Part shown: positions 50,458 through 60,161 of the stretch, piece after piece
Numbering within the stretch: the stretch's first letter is position 1
How the letters are laid out: the number at the start of each line of letters is the position of its first letter
Source of the DNA: a delta proteobacterium MLS_D
Lineage (GTDB): Bacteria > Desulfobacterota > Syntrophia > Syntrophales > UBA2210
Assembly: GCA_002030015.1 (NCBI GenBank)
Contig: LQBH01000068.1
Coordinates: 1 to 64,000, forward strand
DNA length: 64,000 nt
Direction: 5' to 3'
The notes under the pieces: model-generated
Told to the model about the DNA's origin: nothing
Seen by the model: only the letters and a program-made list of their open reading frames with translations
Databases searched by the model: none
Position numbers and translations under genes: made by a program

Positions 50458-52068
50458 TCAGTTGATTTTTCGTAATTCCCTTCGCAGAATTTTTCCGAGG
50501 GCGCTTTTCGGCAGCTGGTCCATGAATTGAACCGATGACGGTCGCTTGTATGAAGGAAGCCGTTCTTTGCAGAACGCCAGCAAATCCGCTTCAGTGATAC
50601 TTCCCGGTATTTTCAGGGCAACGAAGGCCTTGACCGTTTCACCGTACACCGGATCGGGAGCACCGACAACGCCTGCCTCGAGAACGGCCGGATGACCGTA
50701 GATGACGCTTTCCACTTCCCGTGGATAGATATTTTCGCCGCCCCGTATGATCAGGTCTTTTTTTCTGTCCGTTATATAAAAATAACCGTCTTCATCGGCG
50801 TATCCGACATCGCCGGTATGGAGCCAGCCGTCTCGAACGGTCTCCGCCGTCGCCTCGGGCTTGTTCCAGTATCCTTTCATGACGCAGGGGCCCTTGATGA
50901 CGATCTCCCCCGTTTCTCCCGTCGGAAGTTCACGACTATTCTCATCGAATATTTTCATCATGTTGCATTTCTGATAGCACTTCCCGATCGACCCATACCT
51001 GGGTGGTCTTCTGCCGGCGATGTTGCCGCTGTTGACCGTGGTGGCCTCGCTGAGGCCGTATCCTTCCCAGATGTGAATACCGTAGCGTTCGCGCCATGCC
51101 TCGGCGATTTCCAGCGGCATGGGCGCCGAACCGCAGATGCAGGTCTTCAGGGAACCCAGGTCATAGTCTCCCGCCCGCGGGTGGTTGAGTACCTGGATGT
51201 ACATGGTGGGAACGCCCCTGAATTCGGTTATTTTGAACCGATCGATGAGCCGCATGGCCTCTTCAGCGTCCCAGCGTTGCAAGAGGACGAGTTTGCCGCC
51301 TGTCAGAAATTCAAGGTTCAGAGCGAAAACGCCGTACCCGTGAAAGAGGGGCAAGGTAATGAGAGAAACACGGTTTCGGCTGACGCCGAAGATCGCATCA
51401 TCCTGCCGTTCATTAAAACCTGCCGGGTCGATGGTGTGTTCCCGCGCGGTTCCCCGCGCCTCGACCCCCCAGCTGTCGAGAAGCACCTGTTCATAATAGC
51501 CCGTCACGTGCGTGTACCAGTTGTAGTGGGTGAGCATGACGCCCTTGGGATCACCCGTGGTGCCGGCGGTATAGATTATAACAGCCGTGTCGTCGTTGTC
51601 CCGTTCCTCCGTACGCAGTTCATCCGGTCCACCCTCGATCAGGGCGTTGAAGGACAGGGTGCCCTCGGGGGGGTCACTGTTTCCCGTGAGTATGACATGA
51701 CGCAGTTCGGGAGCCTGCGACCGTGCGTTTGTGACGGCGTCAAGACAATCGGGACTCGTGATGAGCGCCGACATGCCCGCGTCCCGGTAGCGGTAGGCAA
51801 GGTCGTCCGGCCGCAACGCGGGATTCAGTGGAACGAGGATGCCCCCGATTTTAAAGACGGCAAAAAAGGACTGCATCAACTCCGCACAGTTAAGCAGTTG
51901 AACCCCGATGCGGTCGTCCCTGCCGAGTCCCAGCTCCTGCAGGGAATGCCCCAGCCTGTTGGCCGTCCTGATCATCTCGATGTTGCTGTACCAGCGGCCA
52001 TTACCGTAGACAAAAGGATATTCCCCGAATCTCAGTATGTTGTCATCCGCCAATCTTCCGATATTCAT
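50458..52068 (-). CDS. AMP-forming acyl-CoA ligase
   Basis: A 536-residue adenylate-forming enzyme. The ATP loop YTAGTTGDPKG is at 166-176, the later core motifs WEGYGLSEA and WLHTGDVGYADEDGYFYITDRKKD lie in the second half, and the catalytic lysine is in KSALGKILRREL at the end. It activates a carboxylic acid to its CoA ester with ATP. An extra segment of about 30 residues after the ATP loop (SWGVEARGTAREHTIDPAGF) is uncommon. I chose ATG 52068 behind GGGGGGAGGAAG. The TRAP genes next door suggest that its substrate is the imported acid. Confidence 0.92.
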   Translation of the reverse strand: MNIGRLADDNILRFGEYPFVYGNGRWYSNIEMIRTANRLGHSLQELGLGRDDRIGVQLLNCAELMQSFFAVFKIGGILVPLNPALRPDDLAYRYRDAGMSALITSPDCLDAVTNARSQAPELRHVILTGNSDPPEGTLSFNALIEGGPDELRTEERDNDDTAVIIYTAGTTGDPKGVMLTHYNWYTHVTGYYEQVLLDSWGVEARGTAREHTIDPAGFNERQDDAIFGVSRNRVSLITLPLFHGYGVFALNLEFLTGGKLVLLQRWDAEEAMRLIDRFKITEFRGVPTMYIQVLNHPRAGDYDLGSLKTCICGSAPMPLEIAEAWRERYGIHIWEGYGLSEATTVNSGNIAGRRPPRYGSIGKCYQKCNMMKIFDENSRELPTGETGEIVIKGPCVMKGYWNKPEATAETVRDGWLHTGDVGYADEDGYFYITDRKKDLIIRGGENIYPREVESVIYGHPAVLEAGVVGAPDPVYGETVKAFVALKIPGSITEADLLAFCKERLPSYKRPSSVQFMDQLPKSALGKILRRELRKIN

Positions 52069-52467
52069 ATTCTTCCTCCCCCCGTTGAGACATACGATAT
52101 GAACGCGGCCACGCGAACAGGATGCGCGCGCAGCTTCTTGTCGACGAAGAAACAGAACGTTACAATCCCGATTTATCATGGCTGAATGAAACGAGGAAAT
52201 CAAAAACAGGTAACGACATGATTAAAAATATTATTGTCACATGTCAAGAAAAATGAAGCGGACGAAAGTTTCGCAATGGAAACGGTAAGGAAGAGCCCGT
52301 GGCGGCTTTTTCGAAAATGAATGATAGTTGCCATTGGCAAATACATGAATATATATGTATACTTTTTTAATCAATCAGCTCATCATGATTGTTCGAATCA
52401 GCTGTTTTATTAACGCGGGTGCGGGGAAGCTCCGCCGTTCCGCAATTAACACGGGGAGGTCAGGGCC
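52069..52467. other. Intergenic region between divergent genes, no gene seen
   Basis: The region separates the CoA ligase (-) and the secreted protein gene (+). It is AT-rich around 52200-52370. I see no convincing operator or promoter, though both genes must start here. Confidence 0.4.
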
Positions 52468-53022
52468 ATGAAAAAGATTATAATGACAGGCGTAGTAAGC
52501 ACACTGCTGTGCGGTTTTTTTGTGTGTGCGATCATCGCTTCCGCTCAGCCGCCGGGATTGGAAAAGCAGGGGAAAACGCCTCCGGGATTCAGTGAAGGGC
52601 AGAAAGCGGGCTGGGAGGGTCGCTATCCTCCCGGATGGGAACACAAAAGCTCGCAGGAGCAGGAGATGTGGCGCGACCGTGTCCGCGAGGGCAGGGAGCG
52701 GGTATCACGATCGGCCCGCAACCAGGGGTTCTCGAATGAAGAGGCCGAATCGGCGGCCGATGACTACGAACGGGCAATCCGCAAAGGGATCGATCCCGAC
52801 GAAGGCGAATCCATGGTTAAAGAAGAACTCGGCCGTGGCAAACGGGGGCGTGGCCTCTCCGATGCAGTGGATGAAAAAGCCGCGGGGAGACTGCCTGAAA
52901 AAAACCGGTCTGAACAGGTGAGGCCTGAACGCGAAGAAGATGCGGGAGTACAACCTTCGGGAAGAAAAACGGATAGCGGAACAGAGGGAGGACGGGGCGC
53001 CGGCAAAGGTGGAGCCAGGTAA
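52468..53022 (+). CDS. Secreted, highly charged protein of unknown function
   Basis: A 184-residue protein with a clear signal peptide (MKKIIMTGVVSTLLCGFFVC, cleaved near ASA26). The mature part is hydrophilic and mostly disordered or helical: PPGFSEGQKAGWEGRYPPGWE, then charged helices (AESAADDYERAIRKGIDPDEG) and a Gly/Arg/Glu tail. PPG repeats (PPGLE, PPGFS, PPGWE) at 28-57 are distinctive. It has AGGAG-type signal GGGGAGG before the start. It lies 121 bases before an acyl-CoA dehydrogenase, with no sign of shared function. Confidence 0.7.
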   Translation: MKKIIMTGVVSTLLCGFFVCAIIASAQPPGLEKQGKTPPGFSEGQKAGWEGRYPPGWEHKSSQEQEMWRDRVREGRERVSRSARNQGFSNEEAESAADDYERAIRKGIDPDEGESMVKEELGRGKRGRGLSDAVDEKAAGRLPEKNRSEQVRPEREEDAGVQPSGRKTDSGTEGGRGAGKGGAR

Positions 53023-53143
53023 GACATGTGTGGTTCCGCCGCCTGATGTGGCGCGGCCTGGCGTCGGCAGTGCGAAGAAGTGTCGAATGCCCGATCTTTC
53101 TTAAAAAGGAGTTGCAACATTAACAGTGGAGGGGGTGCAATAG

Positions 53144-54349
53144 ATGGAGAGATATGGAACATTTCTGCCGGAAGAGAGCAAGGCTTTGCTTACCAGCGTC
53201 CGGAACTTCGTCGACAGGGAGATCATGCCCGTCAGGATGCAACTCGACGAGAGTCGCGAAGCCTGCGAGGAGGTGATCGGCAAGCTGGTAAAGCTTGGCA
53301 TGCAGCGTTACGGATTGTCGCCGAAATACGGCGGAACGCCGATCGGTTCAACCGTCGAATACACGGCGGTGTGCGAGGAACTCGCCCGCGGCGACAGTGG
53401 CATCGCGACGGAGATGACCTGCCCCGAGTGGCTGTTCGGGCCCGCCATGCGGGCGCGTAACAAGACCGTTCTTGAAAAATTCATGCAACCCTTCTGTTCC
53501 GACGAGCGTCACACGGCCTGCCTTGCCCTGAGCGAACCGGCGGGCGGCTGCAACGGCGAAGACCCGACACAGCATGGTTCAGCCCTTCGGACAATAGCCC
53601 GGCTTGAAGGGGATGAGTGGGTGATCAACGGAACCAAGCGGTGGCCCGGAGGAGCGAGCGTCGCCGAGATATACGGCGTTCTCTGCACCACCGATCCATC
53701 ACAGGGAGACGAGGGAGTCGCGCTGATTTACGTGCCCGACGGGACGCCGGGGCTTACCTTCGGCAAACCGGAAAACAAGATGGGTATGCGATACAGTGAC
53801 GTCAACGCGGATATTTATCTGGACAACGTGCGTGTGCCGAAAGAGTACAGGGCTTCGGGACCGGGCGAGGACTGGAAGCTTTTCAGGGCCGCCCTTTCAT
53901 TCGGCCGTCTCTGCAGCGCCGCTTTTGCCATCGGGAACGCCCAGGCCGTTCTTGAAATCGTAATCGATTACACGGCGAACCGTTTCTATAAAGGAAAGGC
54001 CGTGCGGGAACACTCCCTCCAGGCTGCCATGATAGCCGATATGGCGATCGGTATCGAGAGCGCCCGCGCCTACTACCTGAGCGTTGCCTCGATGTTCGAC
54101 GCGAAAGGCGCCTTCGGCGACCCCGGTGGTCACTACCTGTCGGGAAAAGCGACAGGCGCAAAGGTTTACGCCTGCGACGTGACGGAAATGGTGTGCAACC
54201 GGGCCATGGAACTGATGGGAGCCTATGGATACTGCAAGGAATACCACGTGGAAAAATACATGCGCGACTTCAAGATCATACAGCTTTGGGAAGGCGGGGG
54301 ACAACTCGGGCGGCTTGAAGCGGCCATGAGCTACTATCCTGTTCCCTGA
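53144..54349 (+). CDS. Acyl-CoA dehydrogenase
   Basis: A 401-residue flavoprotein oxidising an acyl-CoA at the alpha-beta bond and passing electrons to ETF. The FAD/substrate signature LALSEPAGGCNGEDPTQ (about 126-142) is altered from the usual ALTEP(D/A)AGSD by an added Cys/Asn, and VEKYMRDFKIIQLWEGGGQL (about 365-384) has the glutamate at the usual catalytic position. GAYGYCKEYHVEK is the conserved C-terminal helix. The start has GGAGGGGG. No etfAB is adjacent. Confidence 0.9.
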   Translation: MERYGTFLPEESKALLTSVRNFVDREIMPVRMQLDESREACEEVIGKLVKLGMQRYGLSPKYGGTPIGSTVEYTAVCEELARGDSGIATEMTCPEWLFGPAMRARNKTVLEKFMQPFCSDERHTACLALSEPAGGCNGEDPTQHGSALRTIARLEGDEWVINGTKRWPGGASVAEIYGVLCTTDPSQGDEGVALIYVPDGTPGLTFGKPENKMGMRYSDVNADIYLDNVRVPKEYRASGPGEDWKLFRAALSFGRLCSAAFAIGNAQAVLEIVIDYTANRFYKGKAVREHSLQAAMIADMAIGIESARAYYLSVASMFDAKGAFGDPGGHYLSGKATGAKVYACDVTEMVCNRAMELMGAYGYCKEYHVEKYMRDFKIIQLWEGGGQLGRLEAAMSYYPVP

Positions 54350-54676
54350 GCAATCCCGCCGTCGGGTCAAAGGGGGCTCGCCGCCATGACGGAAAACGCC
54401 AGGGAGGAATTATAATAAAAATATTTTGCGATCGCGGCAGGTTGCGACGGGAGGAAATACGGGGCGTGCGGCCACGGAAAGAACATCGGGAGAATCATTG
54501 CAGCGAAAGGCAGGCGGCTTCGCGGCGCGGCCGGTGAGAGGGAAAACTGAAAATAATTAATAACGTAACGTTTCAGATGAACGCCTCTTGTTACCGCAGC
54601 GGGCGATCAAAGCACTGTTAGCGACACATTCCTTGTCAGTATAGCGACATTTATTTATTTTATTTCCTTTTTCCTG
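54350..54676. other. Intergenic region that includes a possible out-of-frame start of the ccsB-like gene
   Basis: The region contains an ATG (54577) followed by a frame that is closed at 54621, while the frame of the ccsB-like gene is open from 54581 onward and encodes a hydrophobic first helix (SIATFIYFISFFLMLLCVAF). No other gene is visible. Confidence 0.5.
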
Positions 54677-55435
54677 ATGCTTCTGTGCGTCGCCTTCAAA
54701 AAGGAATCTCTTGAAAAAGGCACCCTGTCGCTCGCGGTGATTGGATTGGCGGTCCACACGGTTTCGATTGCCTGGCGCTGGATTCTTTCATACCGGATGG
54801 GCGTGGGACACGCGCCACTGGCGAACTTCTATGAGTCGCTGGTGTTTTTTTCATGGTCGATCATGTTTGTTTACCTGATAGCGAGAAGGCGTTATGCAAA
54901 CGTTTTCATCGGCATCATTTCGGTTTTCTTCGCGTTTATCATACTGGCGTACGCGTCGCTCTCGGGCGGCGTTGACGCGGCCATCAAGCCGCTCATCCCC
55001 GCCCTCAAGAGCAACTGGCTGATCAGTCACGTCGTCAGTTCCTTCCTCGCTTACGCATGTTTTACCCTGGCTTTCGGATCGAGTATTCTTTATCTCGTGA
55101 AAATCAGGTTCCGGCCGGTGATCCTTCCGGATGCGGCGATGCTGGATGATATAACCTACAGGATGATATCGGTAGGTTTCATAATGCTGACGCTGGGAAT
55201 CATCACCGGGGCGGTATGGGCCGACACGGCCTGGGGAAGGTACTGGGGATGGGACCCGAAAGAAACATGGTCCTTTATCACGTGGCTCATCTACGGCGCG
55301 TTTCTGCATGTTCACCTGGCAAGAGGGTGGCGGGGAACAAAATTGTCCCTCATCTCGATCATCGGATTCACCGCCGTGCTGTTCACCTATCTCGGCGTCA
55401 ACTACCTGCTTGCCGGCCTGCACAGCTATCTGTGA
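54677..55435 (+). CDS. CcsB/ResC-type cytochrome c biogenesis protein
   Basis: A 252-residue haem-handling membrane protein of the system II cytochrome c assembly pathway. The WWD-family motif WGWDPKETWSFITW is near 189-202, and the family's VGHAPLANFYES, LISHVVSSFLAYA and FLHVHLARGWRG surround it. Six or more membrane helices. The first helix is cut by the ATG 54677 start; the frame is open upstream to 54581 with no ATG, GTG or TTG. The partner ResB/CcsA is absent from both sides. Confidence 0.85.
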   Translation: MLLCVAFKKESLEKGTLSLAVIGLAVHTVSIAWRWILSYRMGVGHAPLANFYESLVFFSWSIMFVYLIARRRYANVFIGIISVFFAFIILAYASLSGGVDAAIKPLIPALKSNWLISHVVSSFLAYACFTLAFGSSILYLVKIRFRPVILPDAAMLDDITYRMISVGFIMLTLGIITGAVWADTAWGRYWGWDPKETWSFITWLIYGAFLHVHLARGWRGTKLSLISIIGFTAVLFTYLGVNYLLAGLHSYL

Positions 55436-55732
55436 CACTATATAAAGAAATCGATGCCGGGATCCGCTGATTATGCCGGCTGTTTTACAGACGGTATTTA
55501 AAAATGGTTTCACTAAGCCGTATCCGTTGTTTGTGCGTGCTTTTCCTTCATGCTTGTGGCCAAGCAAATGGTCGGCCAGCCGTTTACTATAGACTTCGTT
55601 AAGGATAATGATTAAAATATTTGTAATACGAAGTTAATTTCATGGTTCGCACGGCTTCTGGTCTGTTGGTCATCCGGCCGGTAGAAGAGGAAAATATCGA
55701 ACGGACCGCGGCAATCCGCGAAGGAGGTTGCA

Positions 55733-58700
55733 ATGCGGGGAAAACTGAAAGACGCTGTTTTGTGGATCGCCGGCAGCAGAAAAACGGTTGCGGCGATCGT
55801 TGTGCTCGCACTGTACACTCTGGGCGGGTTTTTCGTCGTACCCCTGTCGATCGAACATTTCGTTCCGCCGGCGCTGGAAGAACGGCTCGACAGCGACGTC
55901 ACGCTGGGGAATGTGCGGATCAATCCCTTCTCGCTGACGTTCGAGGTTACTGATTTCGGTATCGCGGAACCGGATGGCGCCCCGATGGTCGGATTCGAGA
56001 GGCTTTTCGTCAATTTTCAGCTGAGCAGCCTTTTCCGCTGGGCGCTCACGTTCAAAGAAGCCATCCTGGAAGCTCCCTCGATCAATATAGTCGTTGAAGA
56101 GGACGGAAGTCTCAACCTTGCGCGGCTGGCGGGCGAAAGCGGGGACGATGGTACCGTACCGGCGGAGGACGAGGAACAATCCCCTGAAGAATCCCGGCCT
56201 TTACGGATGCTCATACACAATATCGCCGTTACCGGGGGAAAAATCGAGGTGACGGACAACCGCCAGGACGAGCCTGCAGCAACGTCGCTTCATCCCCTGG
56301 ATATTCAATTGTCGGGCATTTCCACCCTGCCCGAGCGTGAGGGCGATTATTTCTTGACGGCGAGGTGCCTGGACGGTGCACTTATTGAATGGGTGGGTCG
56401 TCTTTCGCTCCATCCTGTCCGCTCGACGGGAACCCTGGCTTTAAAGGGGTTGCACCTGGCGACGCCCTGGGAATTCTTCAAGCCTCGGCTGAACATAGTA
56501 TCCCCGGAGGGTGAGCTTGGCTTGACCACGGGGTATGCCGTCGATCTGAGTCTGGAGCGGCCGACCGCGGAGCTCTTCGGTTCGCGGCTCGAGGTAACGG
56601 GTCTCAATCTGCGGCTGGACGACGGGGATGAGTCTTTTCTGGACCTGCCCGGAGTAGTGCTTGAAGCGGGCACAAGCGATCTGGTCGAGCGCGTTATAAG
56701 TGGTGTCCGCTTTGCCGTTAACGGTGGACAGGTCGACCTGGCGATAAACGACGAAGGTGTGTTGAACATCAGCCGTATCGTTGCAGCGACCGGTGGCCCG
56801 GCCCATGAATCGGAACCAGCGAACCCGGAACCCGCCGCAAGCGGGCAGGTGGATAAAAATACTCCGCCGTTGACTGCGGACATTTCGGAAGTCATCCTGA
56901 ACGGTACGGCGCTTCGGTTCACCGACCGAAGCAGAGCTTCCGACCTTTCTTTTTCCAGCGAAGGTATCGGCCTTTTATTCAGCGCAAACGTCGAATCCGG
57001 TCCCGCGGGACTCCAGGTGCGGGCGGACGACCTCGGCCTTAATGTCCGTGAAATTGCTCTGGGATTCGAGGAGGCGGAAAAGCCCGCCGTTAAGATCGGT
57101 TCGCTTATGCTGGCCGGCGGAGCTTTCAACCTGGCGGATCGGAGTATTTCTCTATCGAGACTGGAGCTGGCGAACGGTGGAATAGATGTAATCCGCGACA
57201 AGAAAGGCACAATAAATCTACTCGGTCTGCTGGAGGCAGGCGCGAAAGGTAAAAACGATGCGGACGCCGCGGCACCCCCAACCGACGAGAAACCATGGTT
57301 GTATTTCGTAGAAAAAATTGTCCTGTCGGAATTCAAAACGGCCTTTACTGACGAGACGGTACGTGCCGGAAGGCCCGTTGTTGAGTTGGAATCTATTTCG
57401 GCGGAGGTCTCCCGGTTCGACGGGACAGCGAACAGTCCCTTTGAAGCCGGTCTGAAGATCATACAGGGCGGCGAGATCGATGTGTCGGGGAGTATCGATC
57501 CCGCCGGGGGGGCTGTGCAGGCAAAAGTGAAAGTGCGTAACCTGGCGCTGGCCATAGCGCAACCCTATCTCGCCGCCGCAGCCGACCTGACTCTGGATTC
57601 CGGTAAGTTTTCAACAGACGGCGATTTCACGCGTTCGGCGGGAGGAACAATGTCGTACCGGGGTCCGCTTCACGTAACCGGCCTGCGGGTAGTCGAGAAT
57701 AGCACCAGGGAGACCCTGGTGGGGTGGAAAAATATGAATACGGACGACTTTCATCTCCGGCTCGAACCGAACGGCCTCGACGTAAAAGCCATCAGGCTGA
57801 CCGGCCTCGAAGGTAAATTAATAATTTCCGAGAAGGGGAAAGTTAATGTGGTTGAGGCCTTCAGACAAAATCAGGATAAAGATGAAGAAGAGGAGAAGGC
57901 CGCTGCCGGGGGAAAAGCGTCCGCGTCGAAACAGGCGGGCGCCGCGTTCCCGATTGCGATAGACACGGTGGAACTTAAGGAGAGTATGCTGCACTTCGCC
58001 GATTTCAGCCTGATGCCTCGGTTCGCCACCAATATTCACAGCCTGAATGGAACGATCAGAAACGTGGCGTCGTCGCCCGGTGCACGGACGAGCATAGACC
58101 TCGAAGGGCGCGTGAATAAATACGGGAGCAACAGCATAACGGGCGGAATCAACAGTTTCGATCCGAAAGAATTCACGGATATCGTCATGGTGTTCAAAAA
58201 CCTCAACATGAGTAATTTTACTCCGTATTCGGGGAAATTCGCCGGACGGGAGATAGACGACGGCAGGCTGAACCTCGAACTGGAATACAAGATCAAAAAC
58301 AGCAATCTGCAGAGCAATAACAAAATCGTCATCGAATCTCTGAAGCTCGGCGACCGCGTGGAAAGCCCCGAAGCGGTCAGTCTTCCCCTGGATCTCGCCG
58401 TTGCCCTGCTCAAGGACAAAAACGGCGTGATCGATATCGGCCTGCCGATCACGGGCACTCTCGACGATCCGGAGTTCCGGTACGGCGCGCTGGTCTGGAA
58501 GGCCCTGCGCACGCTGCTCGGCAAGATTGTTTCATCCCCATTCAGGGCGCTCGGGGCGCTGTTCGGAGGCGGCGATGAAACCCTCGACAAAGTTGACTTT
58601 GAACCGGGGTCAGGGAACGTGCCGCCGCCGGAGGAGGAGAAGCTCGCGAAACTGGTGGAGGCGCTGCTTCAGCGGCCGCAGCTGAAACTTATCATCACCG

Positions 58701-59242
58701 GCAGGTATAATGAGGAGATAGACGGTCGTGTCCTCCGTGAACTCCGGATCAGGCGGGCACTGGCGGGCGAGGATGAAGAAAAGGGAAAAGAGACGGTGGA
58801 TTCAGGCCCGCTCGAATTCAGCGATTCAGCAACAGCGAAAAAAGTGCAGAAGCTGTTCATCGAACGGCAGGGCGAGGAGGCTTTCAAAGCCCTGCTGGAG
58901 GAGATGAAGCCGCCCGCAACTGAAGAAGAAGGCGAGGAAGAATTGGAACACGACGAAGAGAAAGAGCGCGCCGTGATTACGGAGCGGCTCTTCAAAGAAC
59001 TCGTAAAAAAAGCGGAAATCGAGCCCGGAGCGCTGGAACGGCTGGCGGACGAGAGGGCGCGTTCTGTCGAGGCGCTGATGACGGGTCCCGAAAGTCTGCC
59101 GGCGGAACGGGTCGAGGTGAGGCCGCCGAAAGGGGCCGAGGAACCGGAGGAATCTCCGTCCTGCGATTTCGGCCTGGAACCGCTTGAGCAGGTTGACACG
59201 GGGCCGGACGATGAACGTGAACCCGTAAAGCAGGGTTCCTGA
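55733..59242 (+). CDS. DUF748/AsmA-like giant envelope protein
   Basis: A 1169-residue protein with an N-terminal membrane helix (about 18-36) and a very long periplasmic part. Repeating segments such as VTLGNVRINPFSLTFEVTDFGI, SINIVVEEDGSLNLARL and GRLNLELEYKIKNSNL match the DUF748/AsmA type, which builds long beta-groove proteins linked to lipid transport between membranes. The last 170 residues are acidic and helical with RLADERARSVEALM, as in DUF748. The start has GAAGGAGG. It stands alone, before a perfect hairpin. Confidence 0.85.
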   Translation: MRGKLKDAVLWIAGSRKTVAAIVVLALYTLGGFFVVPLSIEHFVPPALEERLDSDVTLGNVRINPFSLTFEVTDFGIAEPDGAPMVGFERLFVNFQLSSLFRWALTFKEAILEAPSINIVVEEDGSLNLARLAGESGDDGTVPAEDEEQSPEESRPLRMLIHNIAVTGGKIEVTDNRQDEPAATSLHPLDIQLSGISTLPEREGDYFLTARCLDGALIEWVGRLSLHPVRSTGTLALKGLHLATPWEFFKPRLNIVSPEGELGLTTGYAVDLSLERPTAELFGSRLEVTGLNLRLDDGDESFLDLPGVVLEAGTSDLVERVISGVRFAVNGGQVDLAINDEGVLNISRIVAATGGPAHESEPANPEPAASGQVDKNTPPLTADISEVILNGTALRFTDRSRASDLSFSSEGIGLLFSANVESGPAGLQVRADDLGLNVREIALGFEEAEKPAVKIGSLMLAGGAFNLADRSISLSRLELANGGIDVIRDKKGTINLLGLLEAGAKGKNDADAAAPPTDEKPWLYFVEKIVLSEFKTAFTDETVRAGRPVVELESISAEVSRFDGTANSPFEAGLKIIQGGEIDVSGSIDPAGGAVQAKVKVRNLALAIAQPYLAAAADLTLDSGKFSTDGDFTRSAGGTMSYRGPLHVTGLRVVENSTRETLVGWKNMNTDDFHLRLEPNGLDVKAIRLTGLEGKLIISEKGKVNVVEAFRQNQDKDEEEEKAAAGGKASASKQAGAAFPIAIDTVELKESMLHFADFSLMPRFATNIHSLNGTIRNVASSPGARTSIDLEGRVNKYGSNSITGGINSFDPKEFTDIVMVFKNLNMSNFTPYSGKFAGREIDDGRLNLELEYKIKNSNLQSNNKIVIESLKLGDRVESPEAVSLPLDLAVALLKDKNGVIDIGLPITGTLDDPEFRYGALVWKALRTLLGKIVSSPFRALGALFGGGDETLDKVDFEPGSGNVPPPEEEKLAKLVEALLQRPQLKLIITGRYNEEIDGRVLRELRIRRALAGEDEEKGKETVDSGPLEFSDSATAKKVQKLFIERQGEEAFKALLEEMKPPATEEEGEEELEHDEEKERAVITERLFKELVKKAEIEPGALERLADERARSVEALMTGPESLPAERVEVRPPKGAEEPEESPSCDFGLEPLEQVDTGPDDEREPVKQGS

Positions 59243-59274
59243 AAGGCAGCCTGACGGATTGATTCCGGCATTTT

Positions 59275-59324
59275 CTTTACCAGAGAGGGCCCGCCCGGTT
59301 ATGGGCGGGCCCTCTCTGGTAAAG
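59275..59324. repeat. Perfect 22-bp inverted repeat after the DUF748 gene
   Basis: Bases 59275-59296 are the exact complement of 59303-59324, with a six-base loop. No T run follows on the plus strand, so it is either a factor-assisted terminator or a dispersed palindrome. Confidence 0.8.
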
Positions 59325-59492
59325 CATCTATGTTGACCGCCCGGTTAATGTGATATGGCTACGATGCCCAATGCATGCAGGCAGAGGAAACACCGGCAGG
59401 TACTACTAATTCATAATATATTGATATTATGTTTAAATATATTATTTTGGAAATTATTGCTTTTTTGGCTTGCATGAATGATAGAAAATGTA

Positions 59493-59512
59493 TTAACTGG
59501 TCAAGTGGTTAA
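59493..59512. promoter_or_regulatory. Possible TetR operator
   Basis: TTAAC and GTTAA, separated by ten bases, flank TGGTCAAGTG just before the TetR gene at 59537. It is an imperfect short palindrome and only a candidate. Confidence 0.3.
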
Positions 59513-59536
59513 AAGTTGCCCGTCAGGAGTCTATCC

Positions 59537-60127
59537 ATGGAGGCTCGAGAAAAAATATTCCAGGCGGCGGACCGACTCTTCAGCGTTAACGGGTTCGACG
59601 CCACGACCACCAGGGAAATAGCCGAAGCCTCCAACACGAACAAGGCACTGATTCACTACCACTTCACGTCTAAAAGAGGCCTTTATCAGGCCATTCTCGA
59701 CAGGTACTTCGACAACCTTTCCGAAACATTGCAGGGGGTGCTCGTGAAAAACGGAGCGACCGGCGACAGGCTCGCGGCCGTCATCGAGGCCTATGTCAAC
59801 TTTCTCGCGAATAACAGGAGCTACGCGCTCATTGTTCAGCGCGAGATAACGGGAGGCGCCGGCAGGGAAAGAATCATCGAGCACATGATCCATAATTTCC
59901 AGATGATCATAACGGCGCTGCGCGACGCCTACCCGGAATCGGACTACCGGAATATCGACGCCGAGCAACTGCTTATCAGTTTCTACGGCATGATCATAAC
60001 CTATTTTACCTACAGCGATGTTATAGAACGCCTGCTGAAATCCGATCCCCTGTCCCGCGCAAACCTGGCGAAGCGAAAAGAGCATGTGCTGATGATGGCT
60101 GATGCCGTCCTGAAGGCGGCGGGGTGA
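59537..60127 (+). CDS. TetR-family transcriptional regulator
   Basis: A 196-residue single TetR. The helix-turn-helix is TTTREIAEASNTNKALIHYHF (about 24-44), followed by the usual ligand-binding helical domain. I chose ATG 59537 behind CAGGAG; the frame opens earlier at TTG 59516. It lies 34 bases before a CoA transferase on the same strand, so it probably controls that gene and perhaps thiolase and carboxylase genes further on. Confidence 0.9.
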   Translation: MEAREKIFQAADRLFSVNGFDATTTREIAEASNTNKALIHYHFTSKRGLYQAILDRYFDNLSETLQGVLVKNGATGDRLAAVIEAYVNFLANNRSYALIVQREITGGAGRERIIEHMIHNFQMIITALRDAYPESDYRNIDAEQLLISFYGMIITYFTYSDVIERLLKSDPLSRANLAKRKEHVLMMADAVLKAAG

Positions 60128-60161
60128 AGGGGTTCACTGTAATCACAGGAGGGGGATTGCA

